This document shows, piece after piece, positions 25,271-33,365 of a DNA stretch of 38,077 bases (the first letter of the stretch is position 1; each line of letters opens with the position of its first letter). The notes under the pieces were generated by a model. That model saw only the letters and a program-made list of their open reading frames with translations, had not been told where the DNA came from and searched no databases. The DNA comes from Asaia prunellae JCM 25354 (GTDB taxonomy: Bacteria > Pseudomonadota > Alphaproteobacteria > Acetobacterales > Acetobacteraceae): NCBI RefSeq assembly GCF_000613885.1, contig NZ_BAJV01000019.1:1-38077 (forward strand). The letters are read 5' to 3'. The position numbers were made by a program, and so were the translations under genes.

Positions 25271-25764
25271 ACTGTGTGCGCCCTGATCTGGGGGCGATCA
25301 TCAGTCCCAATACCCCGTAAGGCATATGTCACGAGCGCCATGGCGTTCCACATGACATGAGCCATATGCATCCGCCCTGTCTCTGCATCGTTATCTGTGC
25401 CCATTTCCCATGAGGCGAGATGCCGCTTCAGGCTGGCCAGGCAATTTGACCAGTCCATGCCTTTCTCCCAATTCCGTTCTGGGTACTTCTGAGCGCCCTT
25501 TGTGAGGACCTCTACAAGCTCTTGTACGGCATCTGGAGGGAGAAGGTCGTAGCGCAGCTTACCTTCATTGTATCGAAGGCCGCCTGAAGCGCGCGCCTCC
25601 GGCACACATACAGCCTCCCTCTTAAGGTCCTCAGAACGCACTTCAAGGGACCGTACAGTAGCCCCCGAAACAACCTCTACACGCCGCTCATGGGCATCCT
25701 CAAATTCCTTACGCTCTTCAGATGTAAGGTCCCACCAGTCGTCCACGGATACCGGCTTGCTCAA
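25267..25764 (-). CDS. DUF5664-like protein, possible dATP/dGTP diphosphohydrolase
   Basis: 165 aa from TTG 25764, which overlaps the upstream stop (TTGA) and has AGGAG at 8-base spacing; the ATG at 25788 has none. The C-terminal 100 residues match the DUF5664 pattern: GLRYNEGKLRYDLLPPDAV, GAQKYPERNWEKGMDW, LKRHLASWEMG and GRMHMAHVMWNAMALVTYAL. This family is linked to dATP/dGTP diphosphohydrolases; a role in controlling the nucleotide pool for phage replication is plausible. The N-terminus is charged and unassigned. Confidence 0.7.
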   Translation of the reverse strand: MSKPVSVDDWWDLTSEERKEFEDAHERRVEVVSGATVRSLEVRSEDLKREAVCVPEARASGGLRYNEGKLRYDLLPPDAVQELVEVLTKGAQKYPERNWEKGMDWSNCLASLKRHLASWEMGTDNDAETGRMHMAHVMWNAMALVTYALRGIGTDDRPQIRAHTV

Positions 25765-26129
25765 GCTGCGCTCTCCTTTTCTACCCATTTGGCAGCCGAA
25801 GCTGGCACCCGAACAAGATTGAAGTGCTTCTCCAGAAGCTCCTTGGCGAATGCTGGCTTGGCATGGGAACCTAATGTGTCCCAGACGCTGGCCCCTTCTC
25901 CGGCCTCTACAGCAGCCATCAGGTCTGCCTTGAGGGCTTCTGTGTTCACAGCTGGATGGAGAAACTCGAAATCTGTCAGGCGGCCATCATCATACGCGCC
26001 GTCATCAAATGCCACGTCTATGAAGTACTCACCTACATTCTGGACGCGGCCACACTTACCTACGTGTTTGGAAAGCAGGCGAAAACTATCTACCGCCTTT
26101 ACACGGTCTCCTACCTTAAACTTGCGCAT
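25761..26129 (-). CDS. KOW/SH3-like small protein (122 aa)
   Basis: N-terminal 55 residues (MRKFKVGDRVKAVDSFRLLS, then GRVQNVGEYFIDVAFDDG) form an SH3-like barrel of the KOW type. A helical C-terminus (VNTEALKADLMAAVEAGEGA) follows. The same kind of barrel occurs twice in the gene at 34740-34108. ATG has GAGGA upstream. Such domains bind nucleic acid or protein; no specific role can be given. Confidence 0.6.
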   Translation of the reverse strand: MRKFKVGDRVKAVDSFRLLSKHVGKCGRVQNVGEYFIDVAFDDGAYDDGRLTDFEFLHPAVNTEALKADLMAAVEAGEGASVWDTLGSHAKPAFAKELLEKHFNLVRVPASAAKWVEKESAA

Positions 26130-26141
26130 TCTCTTTCCTCT

Positions 26142-26924
26142 CTATTTCATAACATCTTCAAGTTTCAGTCTCTGAGGCCCCTTAAGGCCCCATAAAATCA
26201 CCTCTTTACTTTCCTTGTCGTAATCATCCCGTGTCAGTATCTTGGCCACTCTTGCCTGTACCAGCGCATCCGCCTCTGTCAGCTTCTTGCTCTTGTAAGC
26301 TTCGACCACCATCTTCCACCCCGCAGTCAGAGAGCGTCCGTCCCAGCCCTTCAGGATCGCTTCGGCGCGTTTTGGGCCTATACCGGGGCAGCCTGCGTAA
26401 TTGTCTGTGGTGTCTCCGGTCAGGGTCTGAGTGAACCACTTCAGGTTCGCCTGAGAGGGGGTAATGATGCAGGGCTTTGCGTCTTTGACGGGGTTGAAGT
26501 GGCGCCCTGGAACCGTTCGCAGGTCCTTGTCGAGGGTCACAACAATGCTGTCTTCATGCCCCTCGGAGGTAGCCAGAATGCCCATGAGGTCGTCAGCCTC
26601 AAGACCATCTACTTCATCACATTTGAAGCGTTCTTTGACGGCGCGTACAGTGGCCCAATAGGCCAGAGGTTTACCGCCTTTACGGTTCCCTTTATAGGTC
26701 GGTAAGATCTTCTTGCGGAAGTTATGCGGGCCTGTGAACAGCACCCTAACGTCCTTGCAACGGGCTAGACTGGCCCACGCTTCAATAGTCTCTATGCAGG
26801 CTCTTTGGGCTTCTTCTTCGTCTGCGTGTATGGTCGGCTCAATGGTGCCGAAGTCGAAAGTCTTTTGAACCGCTGCTGCGGCTCTGAAGGCGCATATATC
26901 GCCGTCAATCAGAGCTAGGCTGAT
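26142..26924 (-). CDS. 5'-3' exonuclease (FEN/T7 gp6-like), start irregular
   Basis: About 260 aa. N-terminus SLALIDGDICAFRAAAAVQK carries the first metal-binding Asp; DGLEADDLMG and VTLDKDLR are further acidic clusters; TGDTTDNYAGCPGIGPKRAE is the helix-hairpin-helix DNA-binding motif. It removes primers and degrades host DNA. No ATG, GTG or TTG precedes the LIDGD motif in frame: either an ATC at 26924 is used (GGAGG 10 bases upstream) or one base is missing near 26926, which would join it to the upstream nucleotidyltransferase in one protein. A GTG at 26744 would lose the active site. Confidence 0.8.
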   Translation of the reverse strand: MSLALIDGDICAFRAAAAVQKTFDFGTIEPTIHADEEEAQRACIETIEAWASLARCKDVRVLFTGPHNFRKKILPTYKGNRKGGKPLAYWATVRAVKERFKCDEVDGLEADDLMGILATSEGHEDSIVVTLDKDLRTVPGRHFNPVKDAKPCIITPSQANLKWFTQTLTGDTTDNYAGCPGIGPKRAEAILKGWDGRSLTAGWKMVVEAYKSKKLTEADALVQARVAKILTRDDYDKESKEVILWGLKGPQRLKLEDVMK

Positions 26925-27508
26925 GGAGAAGGCGCCTCCATTCCCAGCTCAAACCTGATACCGGGCATACGCTGCTGGAATCTTTCAGCCCTTCTAAGGG
27001 ACCTCTCAACGCCCTCTGGGGTCTCCTTTCGAACCAGCCGCATGACCTTGTCTCTCAGGTCTGCGAACCCCTGGTCGGTCATCCTGACAAGGTTATCGTC
27101 ATAACTGATCTGACAGGCTGCGAAGTCCATGCGACGGCGTACAAAGGTCTCGAAATCATTCACACCGTGAGGGCGTTGAATTTCGATGACGTTGATTGGA
27201 AGGGGGCCGAACGCACAATCAGGAAACACAGCTGAGGCGCCCACTTCAGGTGCCGAGCTGGGAATGTAATCTAAGGAGCAGAATGCACAGGCCCCAAAGA
27301 TTTTTTGAAGATCCGGCAAGCGCTCTTCCAGAGGACCGTCTGCGGCATCTACGAAGATATCCAGATCCTTGACATGAAAGCCCCAGCAAAGGTCACGCAA
27401 AGCGCCACCTGCAAGGATCGCTGTGGGATAAACGGTGCGGACTGCCTTGAGGGCAGTCTTGTAGTGTTCCGGTAGGAACGGGACGTGAAAGTCCGTTTCA
27501 GGGGTTAT
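26915..27508 (-). CDS. Nucleotidyltransferase-like protein (poly(A) polymerase/CCA-type fold)
   Basis: About 197 aa. AGGALRDLCWGFHVKDLDIF holds the GG...LRD...DLD(I) signature of the nucleotidyltransferase fold, used by tRNA and poly(A) nucleotidyltransferases and by some toxin-like enzymes. The substrate is unknown. There is no canonical start upstream of the GG motif in frame: an ATA at 27508 with GGAG at 7 bases, or ATG at 27537 plus one missing C (giving MPTNLHGAFPITPETDFHVP), are the options. TTG at 27400 would remove the motif. Its stop overlaps the exonuclease. Confidence 0.65.
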   Translation of the reverse strand: MTPETDFHVPFLPEHYKTALKAVRTVYPTAILAGGALRDLCWGFHVKDLDIFVDAADGPLEERLPDLQKIFGACAFCSLDYIPSSAPEVGASAVFPDCAFGPLPINVIEIQRPHGVNDFETFVRRRMDFAACQISYDDNLVRMTDQGFADLRDKVMRLVRKETPEGVERSLRRAERFQQRMPGIRFELGMEAPSPSA

Positions 27509-27956
27509 TGGAAAGCTCCGTGAAGGTTGGTGGGCATAGAATGTCGCTGATCTTGATCATGTAACCATTCCATTGTGTTGGGGGACGCGGGCCATCCGAT
27601 TTCAAACAGAGGTTTGATGAGGATATTCTGGATTTCGGGATTTCCCAGACATCTTCCTCGCCGACGACCACCAACGTGTCGTATTCAGAGTATCCATCAG
27701 AGTTCGTTCCCCGGACGCGGCATTGAAGATACCTGTATGGGGGTGAGCCCATATTCCACGTTGCCGTCTTGACCTGTACGCGCTTGAAGGAACCGCCCTC
27801 AAACACGACAAAGTCCGTCCAGCTCTGTTGGACTGCAGGCCAGAACACCTCCAGCCCACGGCGTAGGAATAGGGCTGCGGCTATGTGCTCACTCGCACTT
27901 CCTCTGTAGTGGGCAGGAACGAGCCCTGCTGCGTCAGTGTGTCGCAGCCCAATCAT
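27498..27956 (-). CDS. PD-(D/E)XK family endonuclease-like protein
   Basis: About 152 aa from ATG 27956; TTG at 27962 is an alternative. The pattern GSASEHIAAALFLRRGLEVF (helix with Glu), WTDFVVFEGG (Asp) and FKRVQVKTATW (QxK) is the PD-(D/E)XK nuclease core, nearest to group I intron-associated or Holliday-junction-type nucleases. It overlaps the end of DNA polymerase, which is where T7-like phages place accessory nucleases. A C-terminal beta region follows. The substrate is not predictable. Confidence 0.7.
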   Translation of the reverse strand: MIGLRHTDAAGLVPAHYRGSASEHIAAALFLRRGLEVFWPAVQQSWTDFVVFEGGSFKRVQVKTATWNMGSPPYRYLQCRVRGTNSDGYSEYDTLVVVGEEDVWEIPKSRISSSNLCLKSDGPRPPTQWNGYMIKISDILCPPTFTELSNNP

Positions 27957-29814
27957 CTCCAATTATGTAATCTCCAGCCATTGGGCACCTTGAACCAAGC
28001 CGTTCACCGGCCTCTTTGATTGAATCTGCAAATGCCTGCCCAACCGCTTCAGCGATCTCTGGGCGGGCCTCCATCTGGGCCTCGTCATGAACATTGGCGC
28101 AGAACGCGAAGTCCTCCCCGTGTTTCCAGCCGTTCTCAACGCACTTCTCAAAGTAGAAGATCACAGCGGCAAGCTTCATTACGGACGCCTCGAAGGACTG
28201 CATAAGAAACACCAACGCGCTATGCTCTGATCGGCACTTGACGTGCATTCCGCCGAGGGCCTTCAAGTACCCTCTACCGCCCTTTTTGGGGCTCCGCGCA
28301 GCGGCCTGGATAGCGGCCTGTAGTTTATCAAAGCCAACAATGGCCTTGAACAACTGCCTACGTGCCAGCTTACCTAGTTCGCTATCAGGAACTCGCGGGA
28401 CGGGAACGCCAGCTTCTCGGCATTCTTCCTTGATCGTCTTGCCCAATTTGGGGTCTCCCCCTCCGAACAGCACGCAGTAAAGGGCACGCTTTGCACCTTC
28501 ACGAAGCCTGCCGAGCAGCTTACCCGGATCACCTTGATACCCAGCAGGGACACGCATTCCGCATAGCTCCAGAGCCTTCCGGTTAGTGCTATGAGTATCC
28601 GTTCCCCGCGCCTTGTCCCCGTTGATCTCACGATTGATCGCAAGTCCACCGTCATAGTGGGCAAGGTAGTGAGCCAGGGCGCGGGCCTGTATCGACGCTC
28701 CATCACAGCCGATAAGCTTCCACCCTTTTCTTGCGATCCATACAGAGCGCATTCGAAGGTCTTTCTTGGAGACCTGGGCCATATTTGGGGCGCTGTGACT
28801 GCAGCGGCCTGGAGCGCAGCCGACTGAATTGACACGTCCGTGGATGCGGCCATCAGAGCCGACAACTTGCAACCACCCATATTTTCCATCTGACAGTTGT
28901 CCAAGCTGCTTTGAGACAGCGAAGTATCGGACAAGCTTCTTTGCCTGAGGGAAGGGGAGGCGGGACAGGATTTCGTCATCAATGGTGGGGTTCCCGTCAT
29001 TGCCATATGCTTTTGGTTTCCAGCCAAGCTGCATAAGGCGCTCACCGACCTGCTTTCGTGATCCGGGGTTGAAGTCCTGAAGGATCACCTTGGTCATGGG
29101 ACAGCCAGCTGTGTAGCCGTGCCGTTTGTTGTCGCTCTTGGGTACGAACAGGGCAGCCTGTGCGTTCTTTCCGTTAGGCACCCATCGTGGGGGAAATGCT
29201 GACTGCGCCTCGGTCAGGAGGTCGGCCAGCTCCCCCCGAAGTTCCGCCTCAAGTTCCTGAGCGGCCTTGATATCCAGGGTGAATCCGTTCTGCTCCTGAA
29301 GGAACATGATCCATGCGAACTTCAGCTCAGTATCGAGACAACCCCATTCCTCGACTTCCTTGACATGATTGTAGAGTGCGCGGGTTACGATAACATCCTG
29401 CGCTGCATACTCCAGCATGGCTGGTGTGCAGGTGTCCCAAGGGCCCTTGAAGGTCCCTTTCAGGACCCCTAAACGTTGCCCCCACTCGTCCAGACTGTGC
29501 GCTCTCTCCTCAGGGGAAAAGAGCCTCGCCATAACAAGCGTATCCACCATCTGCTCCAGCCGGAGTGTTCCGGGGTAGAGCTTCTCGATAAGGGGGAAAT
29601 CGTATTTAAGGACGTTGTGCCCGATCAGTTTAGGGGCTTCTGAAAGGCGTTTGAGGCCCTTAGCGATTGAAGGGTACCCCGGCATGGCATCACAATAGAC
29701 TGTGCTATCCGTGCCTGTGACTGTGCCGATCTGGAGTGAGTGAAGTTTGGAGGCGGTGTCGAGGAGGCCGTCAGCCTCGCAGTCCCATATAAGGACCTCT
29801 TCAGACACTGACAT
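27934..29814 (-). CDS. Family A DNA polymerase, T7-like
   Basis: 626 aa, a little shorter than T7 gp5. Proofreading domain: D11 and E13 (WDCEADG), D72 (GHNVLKYDF), D140 (YAAQDV). Polymerase: motif A D371 (CDGASIQARALAHY) where the usual Glu is Gln376; motif B REGAKRALYCVLFGGG with K442 and Y446; motif C VHDEAQ with D577 and E578. It is expected to be a proofreading replicase. ATG at 29814 is only 2 bases from GGAG; the GTG at 29808 is better spaced. Overlaps a 41-aa gene upstream and the nuclease downstream. Confidence 0.95.
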   Translation of the reverse strand: MSVSEEVLIWDCEADGLLDTASKLHSLQIGTVTGTDSTVYCDAMPGYPSIAKGLKRLSEAPKLIGHNVLKYDFPLIEKLYPGTLRLEQMVDTLVMARLFSPEERAHSLDEWGQRLGVLKGTFKGPWDTCTPAMLEYAAQDVIVTRALYNHVKEVEEWGCLDTELKFAWIMFLQEQNGFTLDIKAAQELEAELRGELADLLTEAQSAFPPRWVPNGKNAQAALFVPKSDNKRHGYTAGCPMTKVILQDFNPGSRKQVGERLMQLGWKPKAYGNDGNPTIDDEILSRLPFPQAKKLVRYFAVSKQLGQLSDGKYGWLQVVGSDGRIHGRVNSVGCAPGRCSHSAPNMAQVSKKDLRMRSVWIARKGWKLIGCDGASIQARALAHYLAHYDGGLAINREINGDKARGTDTHSTNRKALELCGMRVPAGYQGDPGKLLGRLREGAKRALYCVLFGGGDPKLGKTIKEECREAGVPVPRVPDSELGKLARRQLFKAIVGFDKLQAAIQAAARSPKKGGRGYLKALGGMHVKCRSEHSALVFLMQSFEASVMKLAAVIFYFEKCVENGWKHGEDFAFCANVHDEAQMEARPEIAEAVGQAFADSIKEAGERLGSRCPMAGDYIIGDDWAATH

Positions 29815-29926
29815 ATCTCCGCTTCGTCAGTCCGCACCTCTTGCAGGTCCTGCGCTGGTATAGAGGGGCATAAGGGTAGTGCTCCCAGAGCCCCCAATCG
29901 TGGAAGAAGTGTGATAGGCAGCGCAT
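29801..29926 (-). CDS. Small CxxC protein (41 aa)
   Basis: ATG at 29926, AGGAG at 7-base spacing. Sequence MRCLSHFFHDWGLWEHYPYA and then RRTCKRCGLTKRRYVSV: a CxxC zinc-ribbon-like half with a basic tail, a layout seen in tiny phage proteins. It overlaps the polymerase start, so translation may be coupled. A six-pair hairpin at 29940-29956 lies just upstream of its ribosome site. Confidence 0.6.
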   Translation of the reverse strand: MRCLSHFFHDWGLWEHYPYAPLYQRRTCKRCGLTKRRYVSV

Positions 29927-29981
29927 GTGCGTCTCCTAAGGACGCCCTAAGCGTCCCGTTTATGTGTCGTTGAAGATCGCC

Positions 29982-30521
29982 TCACCAGGAGCAGTCGAAG
30001 CCGCCACTATCGGACGAAGAAGACCCGCTGTCGTAGCTGAAGCCACCGCTGTCGGAGCCTGAGGAGAAGCTGTCTGAAGATGATGAATAGGACGGCGCGC
30101 TTTCGATCACCGTGGTTGACCCATGAGAGCTGCCCATGAGTTCCCCCAGTAGGATGCCCTCGAAAAGGCGGTCACTCTGGACTGGAGGGGTGTAGGGAGG
30201 CGTGTAAGGCGCTGTGTAGTGATGCCGGGGCTCAGGAACTGAAGCTCGGCTGTATGAATGCACCGGAGGGGAGACGGTCGGATTAACCTGTCGGTGCGGC
30301 GTCCGAAACGCTCCCACGCTCGACGCTGAACGGACATAGGGAACGGCCTCAGCCTCGGGCTCGATGGACCGCATCTGCGAAACACGCTCGACGCGTTCGA
30401 TAACCTTGGGCTTACGCGCCAGGTAGATAGCAAAGCCGATAGCAACGATCAGCGCGACAAGCGCCAGCATCAGGACGAACAGGAAGCCCGTGCTGATATG
30501 GACATGGTGATGGGGCTCCAA
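29982..30521 (-). CDS. Single-pass membrane protein with Ser/Gly-rich tail
   Basis: 179 aa from TTG 30521 with AGGAG at 6-base spacing. One membrane helix (about 12-34, FLFVLMLALVALIVAIGFAI) follows a His-rich start (MEPHHHVHIST). The middle is Pro/Tyr-rich (HHYTAPYTPPYTPPVQ), and the tail is a low-complexity Ser/Asp/Gly repeat ending DSGGFDCSW. No enzymatic domain. Similar tails occur on small phage and bacterial surface proteins. Function unknown; its place in the early operon suggests a host-takeover role. Confidence 0.6.
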   Translation of the reverse strand: MEPHHHVHISTGFLFVLMLALVALIVAIGFAIYLARKPKVIERVERVSQMRSIEPEAEAVPYVRSASSVGAFRTPHRQVNPTVSPPVHSYSRASVPEPRHHYTAPYTPPYTPPVQSDRLFEGILLGELMGSSHGSTTVIESAPSYSSSSDSFSSGSDSGGFSYDSGSSSSDSGGFDCSW

Positions 30522-30530
30522 AGGAGTCTC

Positions 30531-30821
30531 CTAGGTTTCGTGTTGGATGAGATAATCGGCTGCTCTGATCAGCACCTCAGGGTTCTCCCTGAAGTGCCCT
30601 AATCCGACATTGCAGCCCGTGCAGAGGAGCCCTCTGACGGAACCTGTCTGGTGGTCGTGGTCTACGCTCAGCCGCAGACCTCCGAAGTCAGCTTGACCGC
30701 AAATGGCACAGCCGTAGTGCTGGTCCTTGAGCTTCTGGTGATAATCGGAGATGGTCAGGCCGTAGCGCCGTAAGGTGTCTTTAAGGGACTTTAGAGGGTC
30801 CCTCTTAGAACGGCGCGTCAT
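30531..30821 (-). CDS. Recombination endonuclease VII-like nuclease
   Basis: 96 aa from ATG 30821, overlapping the helicase end; a frame open from 30866 is longer but less likely. CAICGQ and CTGC are the two zinc-binding pairs, with LSVDHDHQTGSVRGLL the catalytic DHDH block, typical of T4 endonuclease VII and of T7-like phage HNH nucleases. It should resolve branched DNA or debranch packaging substrates. C-terminal helix ENPEVLIRAADYL completes the domain. Confidence 0.85.
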   Translation of the reverse strand: MTRRSKRDPLKSLKDTLRRYGLTISDYHQKLKDQHYGCAICGQADFGGLRLSVDHDHQTGSVRGLLCTGCNVGLGHFRENPEVLIRAADYLIQHET

Positions 30822-32432
30822 CGTCCTCTTGGAACGGTGACGCACACTCTTCAGGCACCGCTTCAATCAGCCTCCCCGTCGCATCATCGAATGTGAGGGG
30901 AAATGTCATTCCGGTAGCGCGCCCCGTATGGCGGTCTTTGAGACACCGCAGGATACTCTGTCGGCGCTCCTCTGGGTCATCTGCCTGAGTGTTTCTCTCA
31001 AGACCCCAGAGCATATGCGCCCAGAACATAATGGTGCGCGAACCCTTGAAGTGTTGCCCCTTCACACGCCCACCTTCTTCATGTGGTGGTCCATCTTTCG
31101 GGGTGGCTAGGTGGGAAATGAAGTGGAACACGAAGTCGAGGGTCTTGGCCATTGTGGCCATTTCCTCCAGCATCGCATCCAGCTCCTGCCTCTCATCATC
31201 CATATGCGCAGTTAGTGCTGTGAGGTTGTCCAAATAGATGCAGTCACATCCGAGGTGCTGCACCATATACTTGATGTGCCCTCGGATAACGGACCAGGTA
31301 GCGCCCCCGAAACTGTCGTAGAGGTAAAGGCGGTCCTCCTGAGCCACGGTACCCAGCGCAGCCTCAAGCTCCTCCTGTGTCCAGCTTCCATCTGGAATAT
31401 GGAACCGCTTACCGGCAAACTTTCCTGCCAGCCGCTTGCCTGTCTGCTCGACGGGCTGCTCAAGAAACAGGATTCCAACCTTCAGTCCAAGCTGGGTTAT
31501 ATCAGTCTCGACCATCTGCGTGACTAGGTCAGTTTTACCAACCCCTGACCCCGCTCCGATCCCGATAAGCTGGCCCCTACCCCGCCCGTAGGTTGCTGCC
31601 GTGACTCCTGGGAACAAGTACGGAATCCCCACCTCAATAGGTGCAAGGATTTTATCCCGAACATCAGCCAGGGTTACGATCCCGTCCGGGCGATATGTCC
31701 GTGCGTTATAGATTGCTGTGGTGAGTGCCTTGGCCTCATTGGCCATAAGCATCTCATTGGCGTCCTTTCGGGGCAGCTCAGCAATCTTGCACCGCCCCGG
31801 CGTGAACAACTGAGCACACTCCGCAGCGGCCTTGCGCCCCGGCTCGTCCATATCGAACATGAGGACAACTTCCTCGTATCCCTCAAGCCACTCTATCTGA
31901 GCTGAAAGAGCCTTGGCAGCACTCTGCGCGCCGTTTGGAAGGGACACTACAGGCCACGAAAGGCCTGTGATCTGGGCCACTGACAGGGCGTCAATTTCGC
32001 CCTCAGTGACCACCACCCGCTTACCCTTGTTTGGCCAGACATGCTGGGCAAACAGAGGGGCATTCTTCATCCCGATCGCAGAGAAAGCCTTGTCTTTTCC
32101 TCTTAGCTTCTGTCCTACCAGGTGCCCGTCAGCGCCCCGGTAGTCTGCAATCTGCACGACATTGCCGTGTTTATCTTTCCCGACCTTGTAGCCCATCTTA
32201 CGACAGGTCTCTGCGGTAATGCCGCGCTTTGTCAGCGGCTGATAATCGCCCTCAATGAAGCTGCGTTTGATGACGTGCGCGCCTCCTGCTTGTGTGTGTG
32301 TGGTCCATTTGTTGGCCCCGTATGGTGCCCGCAACTGAAGCAGTGCGTATGGCCGTCTGTGTATAAGGCGGCTGCATCACGGGAACCGCAAGCTGAGCAG
32401 GGGCCTTTGCTCAGATAGTCAGAGGCGTCCAT
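30805..32432 (-). CDS. T7 gp4-like primase-helicase, frameshifted near 32316
   Basis: The zinc-binding primase domain (C12, C15, C31, C34; GPCSACGSRDAAALYTDGHT) is read from ATG 32432; the rest lies in another frame. Adding one G to the G4 run (plus 32316-32319) joins CFSCGHHTG to ANKWTTHTQA, giving about 542 aa. It includes TOPRIM (VVVTEGEIDALS, LMFDMDEPGRKAA), helicase Walker A GAGSGVGKT, CDCIYLDNLTAL, and an acidic end (EDDDAPF) that matches the T7 polymerase-binding tail. It unwinds DNA and makes primers. The helicase part alone would still be translated from an internal start. Confidence 0.9.
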
Positions 32433-32637
32433 CTGCTGGGCTAAGTCGCAAGAGGCTGCGTACGCACTCTGCGATCAGGGAAGCCTCAAAGGGCGTCAGC
32501 CATGCTGTGTCATAGATACTTCCGCGTCCAACCAGCGCAGCAGGAACAGGGACTAACCCCGCAGCCCACTTTCCAAGCTCAGCCCCAAGGCGTTCAGCCT
32601 CAGCCAGCTCTGCATGGCTCTCAGCTTTGGAGGTCAT
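32419..32637 (-). CDS. Hypothetical protein (72 aa)
   Basis: ATG 32637, GGAGG 3 bases upstream. Begins MTSKAESHAELAEAERLGAE; helical, Ala/Glu-rich, with a central hydrophobic part (WAAGLVPVPAALVGRG). Overlaps the primase start by 14 bases, so translation is likely coupled. No family recognised. Confidence 0.55.
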   Translation of the reverse strand: MTSKAESHAELAEAERLGAELGKWAAGLVPVPAALVGRGSIYDTAWLTPFEASLIAECVRSLLRLSPADGRL

Positions 32638-32839
32638 GGGCCTCCGCTCCGACTGAATCGCCGGACTTGGTATAGGAGACCTTGATGCCCGCAGTACCTT
32701 GGGCGGTTACGCTCACACCCTTTCCACTGGCAGGGAGGGTCTCAATGTGAATGTTCCCCGGAAAGCGCAGTTTGAGGGCTGTGACAAGTTCCTGAAGATT
32801 TATATCAGCAGTCATATGAATATCACGTTGAGCTTTCAT
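32621..32839 (-). CDS. Hypothetical protein (72 aa)
   Basis: ATG at 32839, GGGGAG upstream, overlapping the upstream stop (TGATG). Sequence MKAQRDIHMTADINLQELVT, then GNIHIETLPASGKGVSVTAQ: a helix followed by beta strands. Function unknown. The frame opened from 32968 is not used because the upstream gene occupies it. Confidence 0.6.
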   Translation of the reverse strand: MKAQRDIHMTADINLQELVTALKLRFPGNIHIETLPASGKGVSVTAQGTAGIKVSYTKSGDSVGAEAHDLQS

Positions 32840-33027
32840 CAGAACTCCCCAAAATCTTTTTGTAGTTTGACCAACATTCCGAACAGGGCGAAGATCAGGA
32901 CGCAGATCTGAACCCCCACAGCAAAAATAGGGGAAATCTGGCAGGCTCCTAAAGTGAGGCCGACCCACAGCGTCATGGCGAGAATGCAGCCAGCTACGAT
33001 ACTGGCTGCTCTGAGATAAATTCCCAT
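32839..33027 (-). CDS. Small membrane protein (62 aa)
   Basis: Two hydrophobic segments (AASIVAGCILAMTLWVGLTL and IFAVGVQICVLIFALFGMLV) with a short charged tail (KLQKDFGEF). ATG has GGTGAG upstream. Early-operon location argues against a holin; could alter the host membrane or exclude other phages, without direct evidence. Confidence 0.6.
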   Translation of the reverse strand: MGIYLRAASIVAGCILAMTLWVGLTLGACQISPIFAVGVQICVLIFALFGMLVKLQKDFGEF

Positions 33028-33031
33028 CGGC

Positions 33032-33145
33032 TCACCACACTACAAATCGAGGGGCAGGACTCTGCGCGGTACTTGGAATAGAGTAGCTCGACCCACCACG
33101 GCGAAGCGTTGCAGGGACATAAACAACGGGTTTCTTTTCAGACAC
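33032..33145 (-). CDS. Small protein (37 aa)
   Basis: GTG at 33145, with AGGAG at 7-base spacing, overlaps the upstream stop. MSEKKPVVYVPATLRRGGSS then YSIPSTAQSPAPRFVVW. Basic and Pro/Ser-rich. The overlap and good ribosome site favour a real gene. Confidence 0.5.
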   Translation of the reverse strand: MSEKKPVVYVPATLRRGGSSYSIPSTAQSPAPRFVVW

Positions 33146-33365
33146 GAGGAAGCTCCTTTGCAAAGGCTGTGAGGGTGGCGGCGAGGATGCCAGCCTGTTC
33201 GTAAGAGAGGTTCAGAAAGTCTTCCTCCTGTTCAATGATGATGCAGGCGGGCATTCCATCCTCTTCAGGAGCAACTGAGACACGGATGTCTTCCTGCTCA
33301 GGGTCCATTACAATGGTTATGTCGGAGGGCTCACCGGGGACGGAGTTGTGCTCAATTGTTGTCAT
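33138..33365 (-). CDS. Hypothetical acidic protein (75 aa)
   Basis: ATG at 33365 with GGAGA at 8-base spacing; the longer frame from 33437 lies inside the upstream gene. Sequence MTTIEHNSVPGEPSDITIVM, then acidic (EQEDIRVSVAPEEDGMPA) and a C-terminal helix (YEQAGILAATLTAFAKEL). No family recognised. Confidence 0.6.
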   Translation of the reverse strand: MTTIEHNSVPGEPSDITIVMDPEQEDIRVSVAPEEDGMPACIIIEQEEDFLNLSYEQAGILAATLTAFAKELPRV

